A stretch of DNA of 32,552 nt, from the NCBI GenBank assembly GCA_013813715.1, contig JACCRF010000153.1:1-32552 (forward strand). Reading direction: 5' to 3'. This DNA comes from Gemmatimonadaceae bacterium (GTDB taxonomy: Bacteria > Gemmatimonadota > Gemmatimonadetes > Gemmatimonadales > Gemmatimonadaceae). Both the position numbers and the translations under genes were made by a program. The notes beneath the pieces were generated by a model. It worked only from the letters and a program-made list of their open reading frames with translations, searched no databases and was not told the origin of the DNA. Of the stretch, positions 26,415 through 32,552 are shown one piece after another. The stretch's first letter is position 1; each line of letters begins with the position of its first letter.

Positions 26415-27070
26415 GCATTTCAACTTGACGGTCGCGTACCGCCCTCCCATTATGCCCGCCTGTTTACGCTCCGTCCTGGAGGTCTTTCCGAGCGGCCAGC
26501 CGGGCAGCGGAACCAATATCCTGCTGCGGTCGCCGACCAGCATCAACAAGTCCACGTCACCGCTCATCGTCGTGGACGGCGTGGTTCTCAGCCAGGCATT
26601 CGCCGGATCAACCGCCGACCTCGAGTCGGCAGCCGGCCGTGACTGTCGCCGAGATGGACCTGCTCAAGGCGGAGGCGCTCATTCGCGTGAATCGCGCGGC
26701 GGAAGCGGTCGCGCTGATCAACAAGACGCGCGTGGCGAACGGGCAGCTACCGCCGGTGACGCTGAACGGCCCGCCAGACGAGCCCGGATGCGTGCCGCGC
26801 AAGTTCAATGGCCAGTGCGGCAGTCTCTGGGATGCGTTGCGCTACGAGAAGGGAATCGAAATGCTCGGGGTGGATGCCGTGGTGCGCTTCTTCGATGCCC
26901 GGGGTTGGCAGATGCTGCCGGAAGGAGCTTTCACGCAGTTGCCCGTGCCGGGGCGCGAGCTCGGAACCCTGCAGCTCGATCTCTATACCTTCGGCGGGCC
27001 GGGGGGCGAATCGTCGGCGCCCGTTCCGGATTCCGAGCGATGCCCGGTAACGCTGCCGCGTTGTCCGTGA
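26410..27070 (+). pseudogene. SusC-SusD deletion remnant (TonB plug fragment joined to SusD C-terminus)
   Basis: Two pieces of a nutrient-uptake gene pair lie side by side in different frames. About 26480-26620 reads as part of a SusC/TonB-receptor plug domain (GSGTNILLRSPTSINKS, then SPLIVVDGVVLSQAF). From about 26624 a second frame reads as the C-terminal ~145 residues of a SusD/RagB lipoprotein (VAEMDLLKAEALIRVNRAAE, INKTRVANGQLPPVT, LRYEKGIEML, FFDARGWQMLPEG, LYTFGGPGG) and ends at a TGA at 27068. The receptor barrel, its signal peptide and most of SusD are missing, as expected for one internal deletion across a susC-susD operon. No function is expected. Confidence 0.75.
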
Positions 27071-27093
27071 ATATCTGAAAAGCGATTAGGTCG

Positions 27094-27121
27094 GGCACCG
27101 GGTACCGGGTACCAGTTACAG
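27094..27121. repeat. Short copy of the 7-bp repeat
   Basis: Four heptamers (GGCACCG, GGTACCG, GGTACCA, GTTACAG) run in register after the SusD remnant. The last unit contains the stop codon of the DUF1232 gene on the minus strand. The units match the array at 14039-14115. Confidence 0.7.
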
Positions 27122-27580
27122 CCGCCCGATCGTCCTCAGCCGCCGCCGCATGCGCCGCGGGAGGAAGAACGCGCACGCCGCGAGGATCTTCTCGAGATTC
27201 AGCTTCTCGAGATCGGCCGGATCGCCCGGCCAGTACTTCTGCACCACAGCGTGGCCGGCGTTCGCGATCAGTCGCTGGAGCGCAAGGATCAATAGGAAGA
27301 CGTCGTCCACTTCACCAAGGAACGGGATGAAGTCGGGCACTACATCAATCGGCAGGAGGATGTAGGCGATCGCGCCGGCCACCACGAGCTTGTCGATACT
27401 CGCGACCCGCGCATCGGTGATGAGTCCGTAGAGGAGCCGCAGGAAATTCGGGATCTCGCCTATCGTTCCCGATACGGTGCGCTTCGCGCCGGTGCGTGGA
27501 GTCGCCGAAACCTTGACGTCGTCCGGAAGCTTGCGGGCGCGCCGTCCGGCCGCCGTCGTGCTGCGTCTCGCTGTCGTCAC
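27116..27580 (-). CDS. DUF1232 (YkvA-like) membrane-associated protein
   Basis: This 154-residue protein carries the DUF1232 signature YILLPIDVVPDFIPFLGEVDD (the central LLPIDVVPDFIP is at 75-86), flanked by hydrophobic helices at about 64-80 and 92-106. A basic, Thr/Ala-rich N-terminus and a basic C-terminus (PRRMRRRLRT) surround it. The GTG start at 27580 overlaps the stop of the preceding gene (GTGA) and has a GGGAGAAG site upstream. The family has no settled function; its association with the envelope cluster suggests a membrane role. Confidence 0.83.
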   Translation of the reverse strand: MTTARRSTTAAGRRARKLPDDVKVSATPRTGAKRTVSGTIGEIPNFLRLLYGLITDARVASIDKLVVAGAIAYILLPIDVVPDFIPFLGEVDDVFLLILALQRLIANAGHAVVQKYWPGDPADLEKLNLEKILAACAFFLPRRMRRRLRTIGRL

Positions 27581-27987
27581 TTGCCGTCTTCTCCCGGAGG
27601 ATGGGGTAACTGGCTGCCAAGCTCGTGCGGTCCGCCGCGCGGAATCGGGGGCGAGGCGGGCGGTTGCGCCGGAGGTGTCGAAGTGCCCGACGCCGCGTCC
27701 ATGATCCCCGTTGCAACAGACTTGCCAGCGGCGGCGACCTCACTGATCGCGCCCACTGCTTTGTTCATGATGTTCATCGTGCCCGAGATCGCGTTTGCCG
27801 AGACCTTCCCTGCCCGGAGCGTATCCTCCACTCCCTCAGCGAACCGTCGCAGCGGATTGGCCGGCTGGGCTACCCTTGGGGCGTATTTCGAATCGAGAAA
27901 GTCGATGTAATCGAGGGCCTGGCTCAGCTTGTCCTCGGGGAGCATGTCCAGCTTTCGCATCAACCGGTCGCGCAGAATGTCGTTCAT
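27577..27987 (-). CDS. Small helical protein with Pro-rich tail, unknown function
   Basis: This 136-residue protein is not recognised. Residues 1-36 (MNDILRDRLMRKLDMLPEDK, then LSQALDYIDFLDSKYAP) resemble the short helical 'LPEDKLxxxLDFIDFL' segment seen in DUF2281-like proteins. The middle (about 48-100) is Ala/Gly-rich and probably helical, and residues 103-136 are Pro-rich. The ATG at 27987 has GAGGAC just upstream; an open frame continues to 28032 but overlaps the previous gene. It lies 16 bases after the M15-type gene and is coupled to the DUF1232 gene. Confidence 0.65.
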   Translation of the reverse strand: MNDILRDRLMRKLDMLPEDKLSQALDYIDFLDSKYAPRVAQPANPLRRFAEGVEDTLRAGKVSANAISGTMNIMNKAVGAISEVAAAGKSVATGIMDAASGTSTPPAQPPASPPIPRGGPHELGSQLPHPPGEDGK

Positions 27988-28003
27988 GTCCTCTGACTCC
28001 TCC

Positions 28004-29053
28004 TCAGCCCCGCCACCGCGCGCGCTTTCCACGGGCGTCGATGTGAACGTACGTCGTGCGCGTGTGGCCGCTCGTATAGATGCCCAATCCTCCTACGAGG
28101 CTCGGGTGCCTGAGTTCCACGATCTCGACCGCAAGGCCCACCATCCGGCTGTCCATCGCCGTGTATCTCCCATCCCCGTTTGCATCGATCGCGACATCGG
28201 CAGCGTCTCCATACTGGTGCTGGCTGTCCCTGGCGGCGCGTTTGATTCTTCGGTTGTGGTCGGGAGCCCGGAAGCCCGACTTCACGTCGAGGGCCAGATC
28301 GATCGGCCGGGCGGAGCCGTGCCAGCGGGTGATCTCCGAGATGACGAGCTCGATCTTGTCGAGAAGCCGCGGGCTCACCGCCGCATACCGCGGCCACGTC
28401 TCTTGATTGTCGTGATTCAGAAAGTCCGCCACGCGCAGGTGCCGGCTGATCTGAATATCGACGTCGCGTGGGGTGATCTCCAGAAATCCGGCAGGAGGAT
28501 CCTGATTCCCGGCGAGCCGTTCGGCGAGGTAGGTGCCGATCCGGTACCCGTTCAGCATCGTCCCTTCCTTCTCTTCGAAGGGAACCAGCACGGCGAGCGT
28601 GAGCCCCCCGACCACCCTGCGCTTTCCGTCACGAACGAGCGCGAGACGGTAGAACCCGGGCGTCGTCGGGGCCCTGACCTTTGCTCCGAAAAGCAGACGG
28701 GGAGATTGAGTGGCGCGCGTGTCGCCGACCCTGACCCAGTCATAGGAGAGCGCGGTGGGGTCGCCGCGCACATCGAGCGGGTACTCAACGATCTCGCCGG
28801 GCATCGCGAACCGGAGGAGAACGCCGCCGCTCGGTCCATAGGCAACAGCGGACGGGGCGGCGGCGGGCATCCTTCGGGACACGAAGCTACCGAACGGCCG
28901 CTCTCCGAAAGCTTCACCGGGACTATAAAACTGGAACGCACCCATGACCGCGACAGCCATGAGACCGGCGGTGGCGATGAGCGCGGGGCGCCGATGCCGG
29001 TACGGAGACACGTCCGGCGCCACTAGGCGCCGGTCGGGGGTGCTGAAATCCAT
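28004..29053 (-). CDS. M15/DUF882-like peptidoglycan peptidase, membrane-anchored
   Basis: This 349-residue protein has one N-terminal membrane helix (about 23-43), a beta-rich middle domain (about 70-160) and a C-terminal zinc-peptidase-type domain. The motif SQHQYGDAADVAID (277-290) supplies the H279 and D286 ligands, and TYVHIDARG (H337) supplies the third, as in D-Ala-D-Ala carboxypeptidases of the M15/VanY/Hedgehog fold. SGFRAPDHNRRI (259-270) is also family-typical. It is expected to trim peptide stems of cell-wall murein in the periplasm. I chose the ATG at 29053; the open frame upstream lacks conserved residues. Confidence 0.85.
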   Translation of the reverse strand: MDFSTPDRRLVAPDVSPYRHRRPALIATAGLMAVAVMGAFQFYSPGEAFGERPFGSFVSRRMPAAAPSAVAYGPSGGVLLRFAMPGEIVEYPLDVRGDPTALSYDWVRVGDTRATQSPRLLFGAKVRAPTTPGFYRLALVRDGKRRVVGGLTLAVLVPFEEKEGTMLNGYRIGTYLAERLAGNQDPPAGFLEITPRDVDIQISRHLRVADFLNHDNQETWPRYAAVSPRLLDKIELVISEITRWHGSARPIDLALDVKSGFRAPDHNRRIKRAARDSQHQYGDAADVAIDANGDGRYTAMDSRMVGLAVEIVELRHPSLVGGLGIYTSGHTRTTYVHIDARGKRARWRG

Positions 29054-29155
29054 GCTCACAAGGTAGTAGGGAAAGGTCTTGGATGCCAAGAAAATGAGTT
29101 GATGGGAGATCGGGGGCTGCTGCGAAAAAGGGCCGAAATGAACGGGAGCGAACGG

Positions 29156-30013
29156 TCAGTAGATGTAGACCGGAGTTCCCACCGGCACCATCTCGTACAG
29201 CTTCTCGATGTCCTCATTGCGGAGCCGGACGCAGCCGTGACTGACGGCCTGGCCGATCGACTCGGGCTTGTTCGTTCCGTGAAGCGCATAACCGTCCCCC
29301 AGGAGAAGGCGCCGCGTGCCGAGCACGCCCTTATAGCGACGCTGATTCGTACCGAACGGGGGGATGATGATGTTGCCATTCACCACGATCTCGCGGCCAT
29401 CGGTTGCCTCCAGCGGGACTTCGCTGCCGTCCGAGTAGCGCTTCACGACCTCAGAACCGCTCACCCGCACCACCGAACCGTCGGACGCCGGGATGCTCAT
29501 GCCGCGCTCCATTCGCACCAGACCCAGCCCGCGCTTGATCGCCTGCTCCTGAAAGTGCCAATCGGGCGGAACCCACGCGGGATCGATTTCCTTTCCCTGG
29601 ATGCTCAGCCTGCCCCGCGGTGTATCGAACTTCCACTGCTTGCCGCCACTCGAGCTGACGAGGGTTTTGCCGCTGCCGGTGGCGATTTGAGTGTTGAAGA
29701 GAACCTCGTTGCCCTGCTTGTACCACAGCTGCCGCTCTTCGATGCTCACGACGAGGTAGGCTTGATTGGACGGAACGACCGGGGTCGCCGCCATGAGCTG
29801 ATTGAGACTGTCGGAGGTGCTCCCGAGCCTGGCCTTTACCTCTTCGAGCACGCCGAGGTTGTCGTTGAAGACCATTCGATTGACGTCGCGCTGGTAGCGG
29901 AGATCGGCGGTCTTCGTGACGAGTGTCGCGCTCGCGACCGTCGCCGCGACGAACACGAGGAGCGTGCCCCAAACCCATTTTCCGCCGTGCGCCAGCGTGT
30001 CAACGATAGCCAT
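29156..30013 (-). CDS. L,D-transpeptidase (YkuD domain), membrane-anchored
   Basis: This 285-residue protein has an N-terminal membrane anchor (about 13-32), a short coiled linker (about 40-75) and a YkuD domain from about residue 85. The catalytic pattern is complete: H245 in [13 protein letters not shown], then [15 protein letters not shown] with H259 and nucleophile C261. The protein ends in VGTPVYIY, the usual final strand. Such enzymes form 3-3 crosslinks in peptidoglycan or attach proteins to it. It lies 33 bases after a paralogue that lacks the active site. Confidence 0.92.
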   Translation of the reverse strand: MAIVDTLAHGGKWVWGTLLVFVAATVASATLVTKTADLRYQRDVNRMVFNDNLGVLEEVKARLGSTSDSLNQLMAATPVVPSNQAYLVVSIEERQLWYKQGNEVLFNTQIATGSGKTLVSSSGGKQWKFDTPRGRLSIQGKEIDPAWVPPDWHFQEQAIKRGLGLVRMERGMSIPASDGSVVRVSGSEVVKRYSDGSEVPLEATDGREIVVNGNIIIPPFGTNQRRYKGVLGTRRLLLGDGYALHGTNKPESIGQAVSHGCVRLRNEDIEKLYEMVPVGTPVYIY

Positions 30014-30046
30014 TCGTCTACCTTGGTTTGAGTAGCTGTGCGCGCA

Positions 30047-30733
30047 TCAGTAAAAGTATACCCGCATGCCGCGACTAAGATTCGGCAGGATTGCCTTCAG
30101 ATCGGATTCCCGGATGCGTACGGTTCCCGGAGCAATCGGGGTCGAATCGCTCGCCAGCATCGCCACGTTTGCCGGCGCGATGACAGTTCCTCCATCCAGG
30201 GTAATTCCCGATTCCGACGCCTCGACGACAGTCCGCTGTCCGCGGGGAACGACGACCGGGATCGAGTCAGACCCATTGAACACTTTCGCTTCGGGGCCGA
30301 AGGCCGCGGGCATCTCTCGGAGCACCGCGCCCTCGCGCTCGAGGTAGATCCTCCCGCTGTCGATCGCAACTGAGAGGTGGAGCCGCTTCTCGAACTTGGC
30401 CTGAAGGCGCGCAAGCTCGAGGGCGATGCGCGTCTTGTTCTCCTCGGCGGCAATGATCGCCTCGGTCTTCGAACGCTCCGTTTCGGTCATGCTCCCCTGA
30501 AGACGCGCCACTTCACGCTCGTACGCTCCCCTCTTGTAGATGAGAAAGCCGTCGAGCGCGAGCATGATCGCGACGGCGAGAAGCAACGTCAGGACGAAGC
30601 CGGGATACGTCCGCCTGAAGTCGCGCCATCCGCTGCGGCGGCGATCGCCGCGATCGCCCTTCGCGGAATCGCGGCGGCCTGCGTCCGGGTCAGGACTGCC
30701 GAGCTGCGAAGGGCCATCCGACTCGACTTTCAT
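30047..30733 (-). CDS. L,D-transpeptidase-like protein lacking the active site
   Basis: This 228-residue protein has a membrane helix at about 44-66, a charged coiled coil at about 68-116 and a compact C-terminal domain. The first strand (LSVAIDSGRIYLEREGAVLR, 120-139) and the ending (TVRIRESDLKAI then RGMRVYFY) align with the start and end of the YkuD domain next door. Where the active enzyme has SHGC-VRLR, this one has APGT-VRIR (201-208), so both the histidine and the cysteine are gone, and the HGT motif is absent too. It may be a structural or regulatory partner of the active enzyme. The homology is my reading by eye. Its ATG abuts the upstream TAG. Confidence 0.7.
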   Translation of the reverse strand: MKVESDGPSQLGSPDPDAGRRDSAKGDRGDRRRSGWRDFRRTYPGFVLTLLLAVAIMLALDGFLIYKRGAYEREVARLQGSMTETERSKTEAIIAAEENKTRIALELARLQAKFEKRLHLSVAIDSGRIYLEREGAVLREMPAAFGPEAKVFNGSDSIPVVVPRGQRTVVEASESGITLDGGTVIAPANVAMLASDSTPIAPGTVRIRESDLKAILPNLSRGMRVYFY

Positions 30734-31321
30734 CTAGCGTCTGGTGAGACTTTGAAGGTCGAGAATGGCAACGCCGGCGGGCTCGCTGCGTCCGTTCCGG
30801 ATGCGCGCGGTGACCGTCACCAGTGCGAGCGGCGGCAGGCTGCGCACACTGCTCAGCAGAGTGGCCGGCACCGCGATGTACACGAGTGTCTTCTCGGCTC
30901 CAGGGCCTAGCGCGAGCAGATACTGCTCGCCCGGCTGGAGGTCGCTGCGAAGCGGGTCAGCTGTCTGAAGCGACACGGCCTCGACCTCCCATCGCACCAG
31001 CTTGCCACGAGAGCCGGCCGGATCGCTGCGTATGTCGGCCGCGCTGAGCGGCCGAAGCGTGCTGTCGCTCACCAGCAGATCCGATTCGCGCACCCATCCC
31101 TCGAGCCGCACCCTCACCCAGTCGCGTTCCCGCGCGATGACTTCGACTTTTGCGTCCTTTGCGATCTGACCAAGGGGAGTGCCAGGCGTCGACGCGGTGG
31201 ACGGCGCGGCGCGAACGACCGTCGCCCGCGTCGCGCTGTGCAAGTCTCCACGAAGGTCGGCCTGCTGTGCACCGAGTGGGCGCGCGAAGAGAGCCAGTAT
31301 GAAAAGTGAAAAAATGCGCAT
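30734..31321 (-). CDS. Exported SH3-like (SH3b) domain protein
   Basis: This 195-residue protein has a signal peptide (MRIFSLFILALFARPLGA, cleavage near residue 18). Residues about 30-85 look like a bacterial SH3 domain (TRATVVRAAPSTAS, DAKVEVIARERDWVRVRLEG, WVRESDLL), which often binds cell-wall peptides. The remaining ~100 residues form a predicted beta-rich region that I do not recognise. It is the first gene of the envelope operon; its TAG is directly followed by the ATG of the next gene. The 78-base gap upstream is shared with divergent gpmI. Confidence 0.78.
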   Translation of the reverse strand: MRIFSLFILALFARPLGAQQADLRGDLHSATRATVVRAAPSTASTPGTPLGQIAKDAKVEVIARERDWVRVRLEGWVRESDLLVSDSTLRPLSAADIRSDPAGSRGKLVRWEVEAVSLQTADPLRSDLQPGEQYLLALGPGAEKTLVYIAVPATLLSSVRSLPPLALVTVTARIRNGRSEPAGVAILDLQSLTRR

Positions 31322-31399
31322 AGCTGGATGGGGCTTTTTTGCAGGCGTACATTTGAATCAGCGAGGTCTAACGTACACTCTTACACTCAACGAGCAACT

Positions 31400-32552
31400 A
31401 TGGCCGCCGACAGGTCGCGCCCCGTCGCGCTCATCGTTCTGGACGGTTGGGGATACCGCGAACAGGTTGAGGGAAATGCGATCGCCCTCGCTGATACGCC
31501 GGCGTGGGACGCAATCTGGCGACACCCCGGACGAACGTTGCTCGATGCCTCCGGACTACGCGTCGGACTGCCCGACGCACAGATCGGTAACAGTGAGGTC
31601 GGCCACCTGAACCTCGGCGCCGGCCGCGTTGTGATGCAGGACCTGGTTCGCATCTCAGCGGCGATCCGCGACGGGTCATTCTTTCGGAACGACGCGCTCG
31701 TCGCTGCCTGCCACCAGATAACGACATCCGGCGGCACGCTGCATCTCATGGGTCTGCTCGGCGAAGGGGGTGTCCACGCGATTGACGAGCATCTGTACGC
31801 GCTGATCGAACTCGCGCGCCGGGAGCGCGTGCCGCGAGTAGCTCTTCACGTGTTCATGGACGGCCGCGACACGCTGCCGGCGTCGGGCCTCGGCTACATG
31901 GAGAACCTGCTCCGCTTCATCGGCGAGCGCAGCGGCTCGAATTCCTTCGCCTCGGGCATCGAGGTCGCCAGTGTGTCGGGCCGGTACTACGCGATGGACC
32001 GCGATCGCCGGTGGAACCGCACCGAGCTCGCCTATCGCGCGATCGTGGATGGGACGGGTCCGATGGCATCGGGCCCGAGAGAAGCAATCGTCACCGCCTA
32101 TGACGCGCATGTCACCGATGAATTCATAATGCCGGTAACAATCGTCCGTGAGGGAGCTGCCGTTGCGCCGATGCGCGACGGCGATGCGGTGATCTGCTTC
32201 AATTATCGGTCCGACCGCATGCGACAGATCGTACGCGCTCTGATCGACACGGCATTCGACGGGTTCGATGTCGCGCGGCGGCCGAAAGTCAGCGTAACCA
32301 CGCTCACGGTTTACGACAGAAAGTTCAGCATCCCGGCGGCGTTCGCGCCGCAGTCGATGGAGCGCATCCTCGCCGAGGTTCTCGCGCACCACGGTCGTAC
32401 GATGCTGAAGACCGCGGAAACCGAGAAGTACCCGCATGTGACTTACTTCTTCAACGGGGGGATCGAAGCCGCGTGCAGTGGGGAGGACAGAATTCTCGTG
32501 GCGAGCCAGAAGGTCGCGACCTACGACCTGATGCCCGAGATGAGCGCGCCCG
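31400..32552 (+). CDS. gpmI: 2,3-bisphosphoglycerate-independent phosphoglycerate mutase (3' truncated)
   Basis: The first 384 codons of this glycolytic enzyme are present; the frame runs off the end of the window with no stop. It interconverts 3- and 2-phosphoglycerate with two Mn ions. The metal-binding D15 (LIVLDGWG) and phosphoserine S65 (GNSEVGHLNLGAG) are in place. Later blocks read VFMDGRDT, SVSGRYYAMDRD, CFNYRSDRMRQ and KTAETEKYPHVTYFFNGG. Family length is about 510 residues, so roughly a quarter is outside the window. No strong ribosome binding site precedes the ATG at 31400. Confidence 0.95.
   Translation, partial: MAADRSRPVALIVLDGWGYREQVEGNAIALADTPAWDAIWRHPGRTLLDASGLRVGLPDAQIGNSEVGHLNLGAGRVVMQDLVRISAAIRDGSFFRNDALVAACHQITTSGGTLHLMGLLGEGGVHAIDEHLYALIELARRERVPRVALHVFMDGRDTLPASGLGYMENLLRFIGERSGSNSFASGIEVASVSGRYYAMDRDRRWNRTELAYRAIVDGTGPMASGPREAIVTAYDAHVTDEFIMPVTIVREGAAVAPMRDGDAVICFNYRSDRMRQIVRALIDTAFDGFDVARRPKVSVTTLTVYDRKFSIPAAFAPQSMERILAEVLAHHGRTMLKTAETEKYPHVTYFFNGGIEAACSGEDRILVASQKVATYDLMPEMSAP

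Noticed and set aside
31322-31399. Defined promoters for gpmI and the SH3 gene
   Set aside because: There are TACACT-like hexamers and a TTGAAT, but their spacing is poor, so I could not support a specific promoter.

Overview
The window looks like chromosomal DNA from a GC-rich, Gram-negative-type soil or freshwater bacterium. My best guess is Gemmatimonadota or a close ally. This is inferred from gene content: a UbiX/UbiA/UbiD/UbiE set of the futalosine-menaquinone type, SusC/SusD remnants, an animal-like AGXT2 aminotransferase and several short dispersed repeat families. No marker gene was tested. Genes are densely packed, often with 1-8 nt overlaps, and no gene-free gap exceeds 300 bases. 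I found no tRNA, rRNA, CRISPR array or intact mobile element.

Layout. 1-3434 (+): the end of a Cys/Met-metabolism PLP enzyme, then purD, mutM and a UvrC-half GIY-YIG nuclease, the last three overlapping. 3520-4175 (-): a VapBC-type toxin-antitoxin pair with a repeat-containing putative operator. 4385-8139 (-): a tightly coupled quinone cluster (ubiE, ubiD, ubiA, ubiX in transcription order). 8194-10404 (+): an ECF sigma factor, a membrane protein that may be its regulator, and a secreted or membrane protein with a bactofilin-like repeat region. 10435-12381: mrp (-), a small membrane protein (+) and a NifU-like protein (-).

12567-20509 (+) is the metabolic centrepiece, a near-complete reductive pyrimidine catabolic island: CoA-acylating (methyl)malonate-semialdehyde dehydrogenase, PreA-like dihydropyrimidine dehydrogenase, AGXT2-like beta-alanine/beta-aminoisobutyrate aminotransferase, dihydropyrimidinase, NCS1 permease and beta-ureidopropionase. 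Together they could import uracil or thymine and convert it to acetyl-CoA or propionyl-CoA. The PreA homologue lacks the C-terminal 2[4Fe-4S] domain, and no PreT partner is present.

20560-26312: a MazG-like pyrophosphohydrolase (+), then on the minus strand nrnA, an amino-acid permease, guaB and an S9-type lipoprotein peptidase. 26410-27070 is a deletion scar in which a TonB/SusC plug fragment is joined out of frame to a SusD C-terminus. 27116-31321 (-) is a cell-envelope module: an SH3-like secreted protein, a catalytically dead-looking L,D-transpeptidase paralogue, an intact L,D-transpeptidase, an M15-type peptidase, a small coiled protein and a DUF1232 protein. The window ends inside gpmI (+).

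Three kinds of short repeat stand out: a 7-bp degenerate tandem repeat (14039-14115, echoed at 27094-27121), two 3 x 18-bp arrays encoding six-residue repeats near the N-termini of unrelated proteins, and a dispersed-type repeat inside the signal-peptide codons of the 9466 gene.
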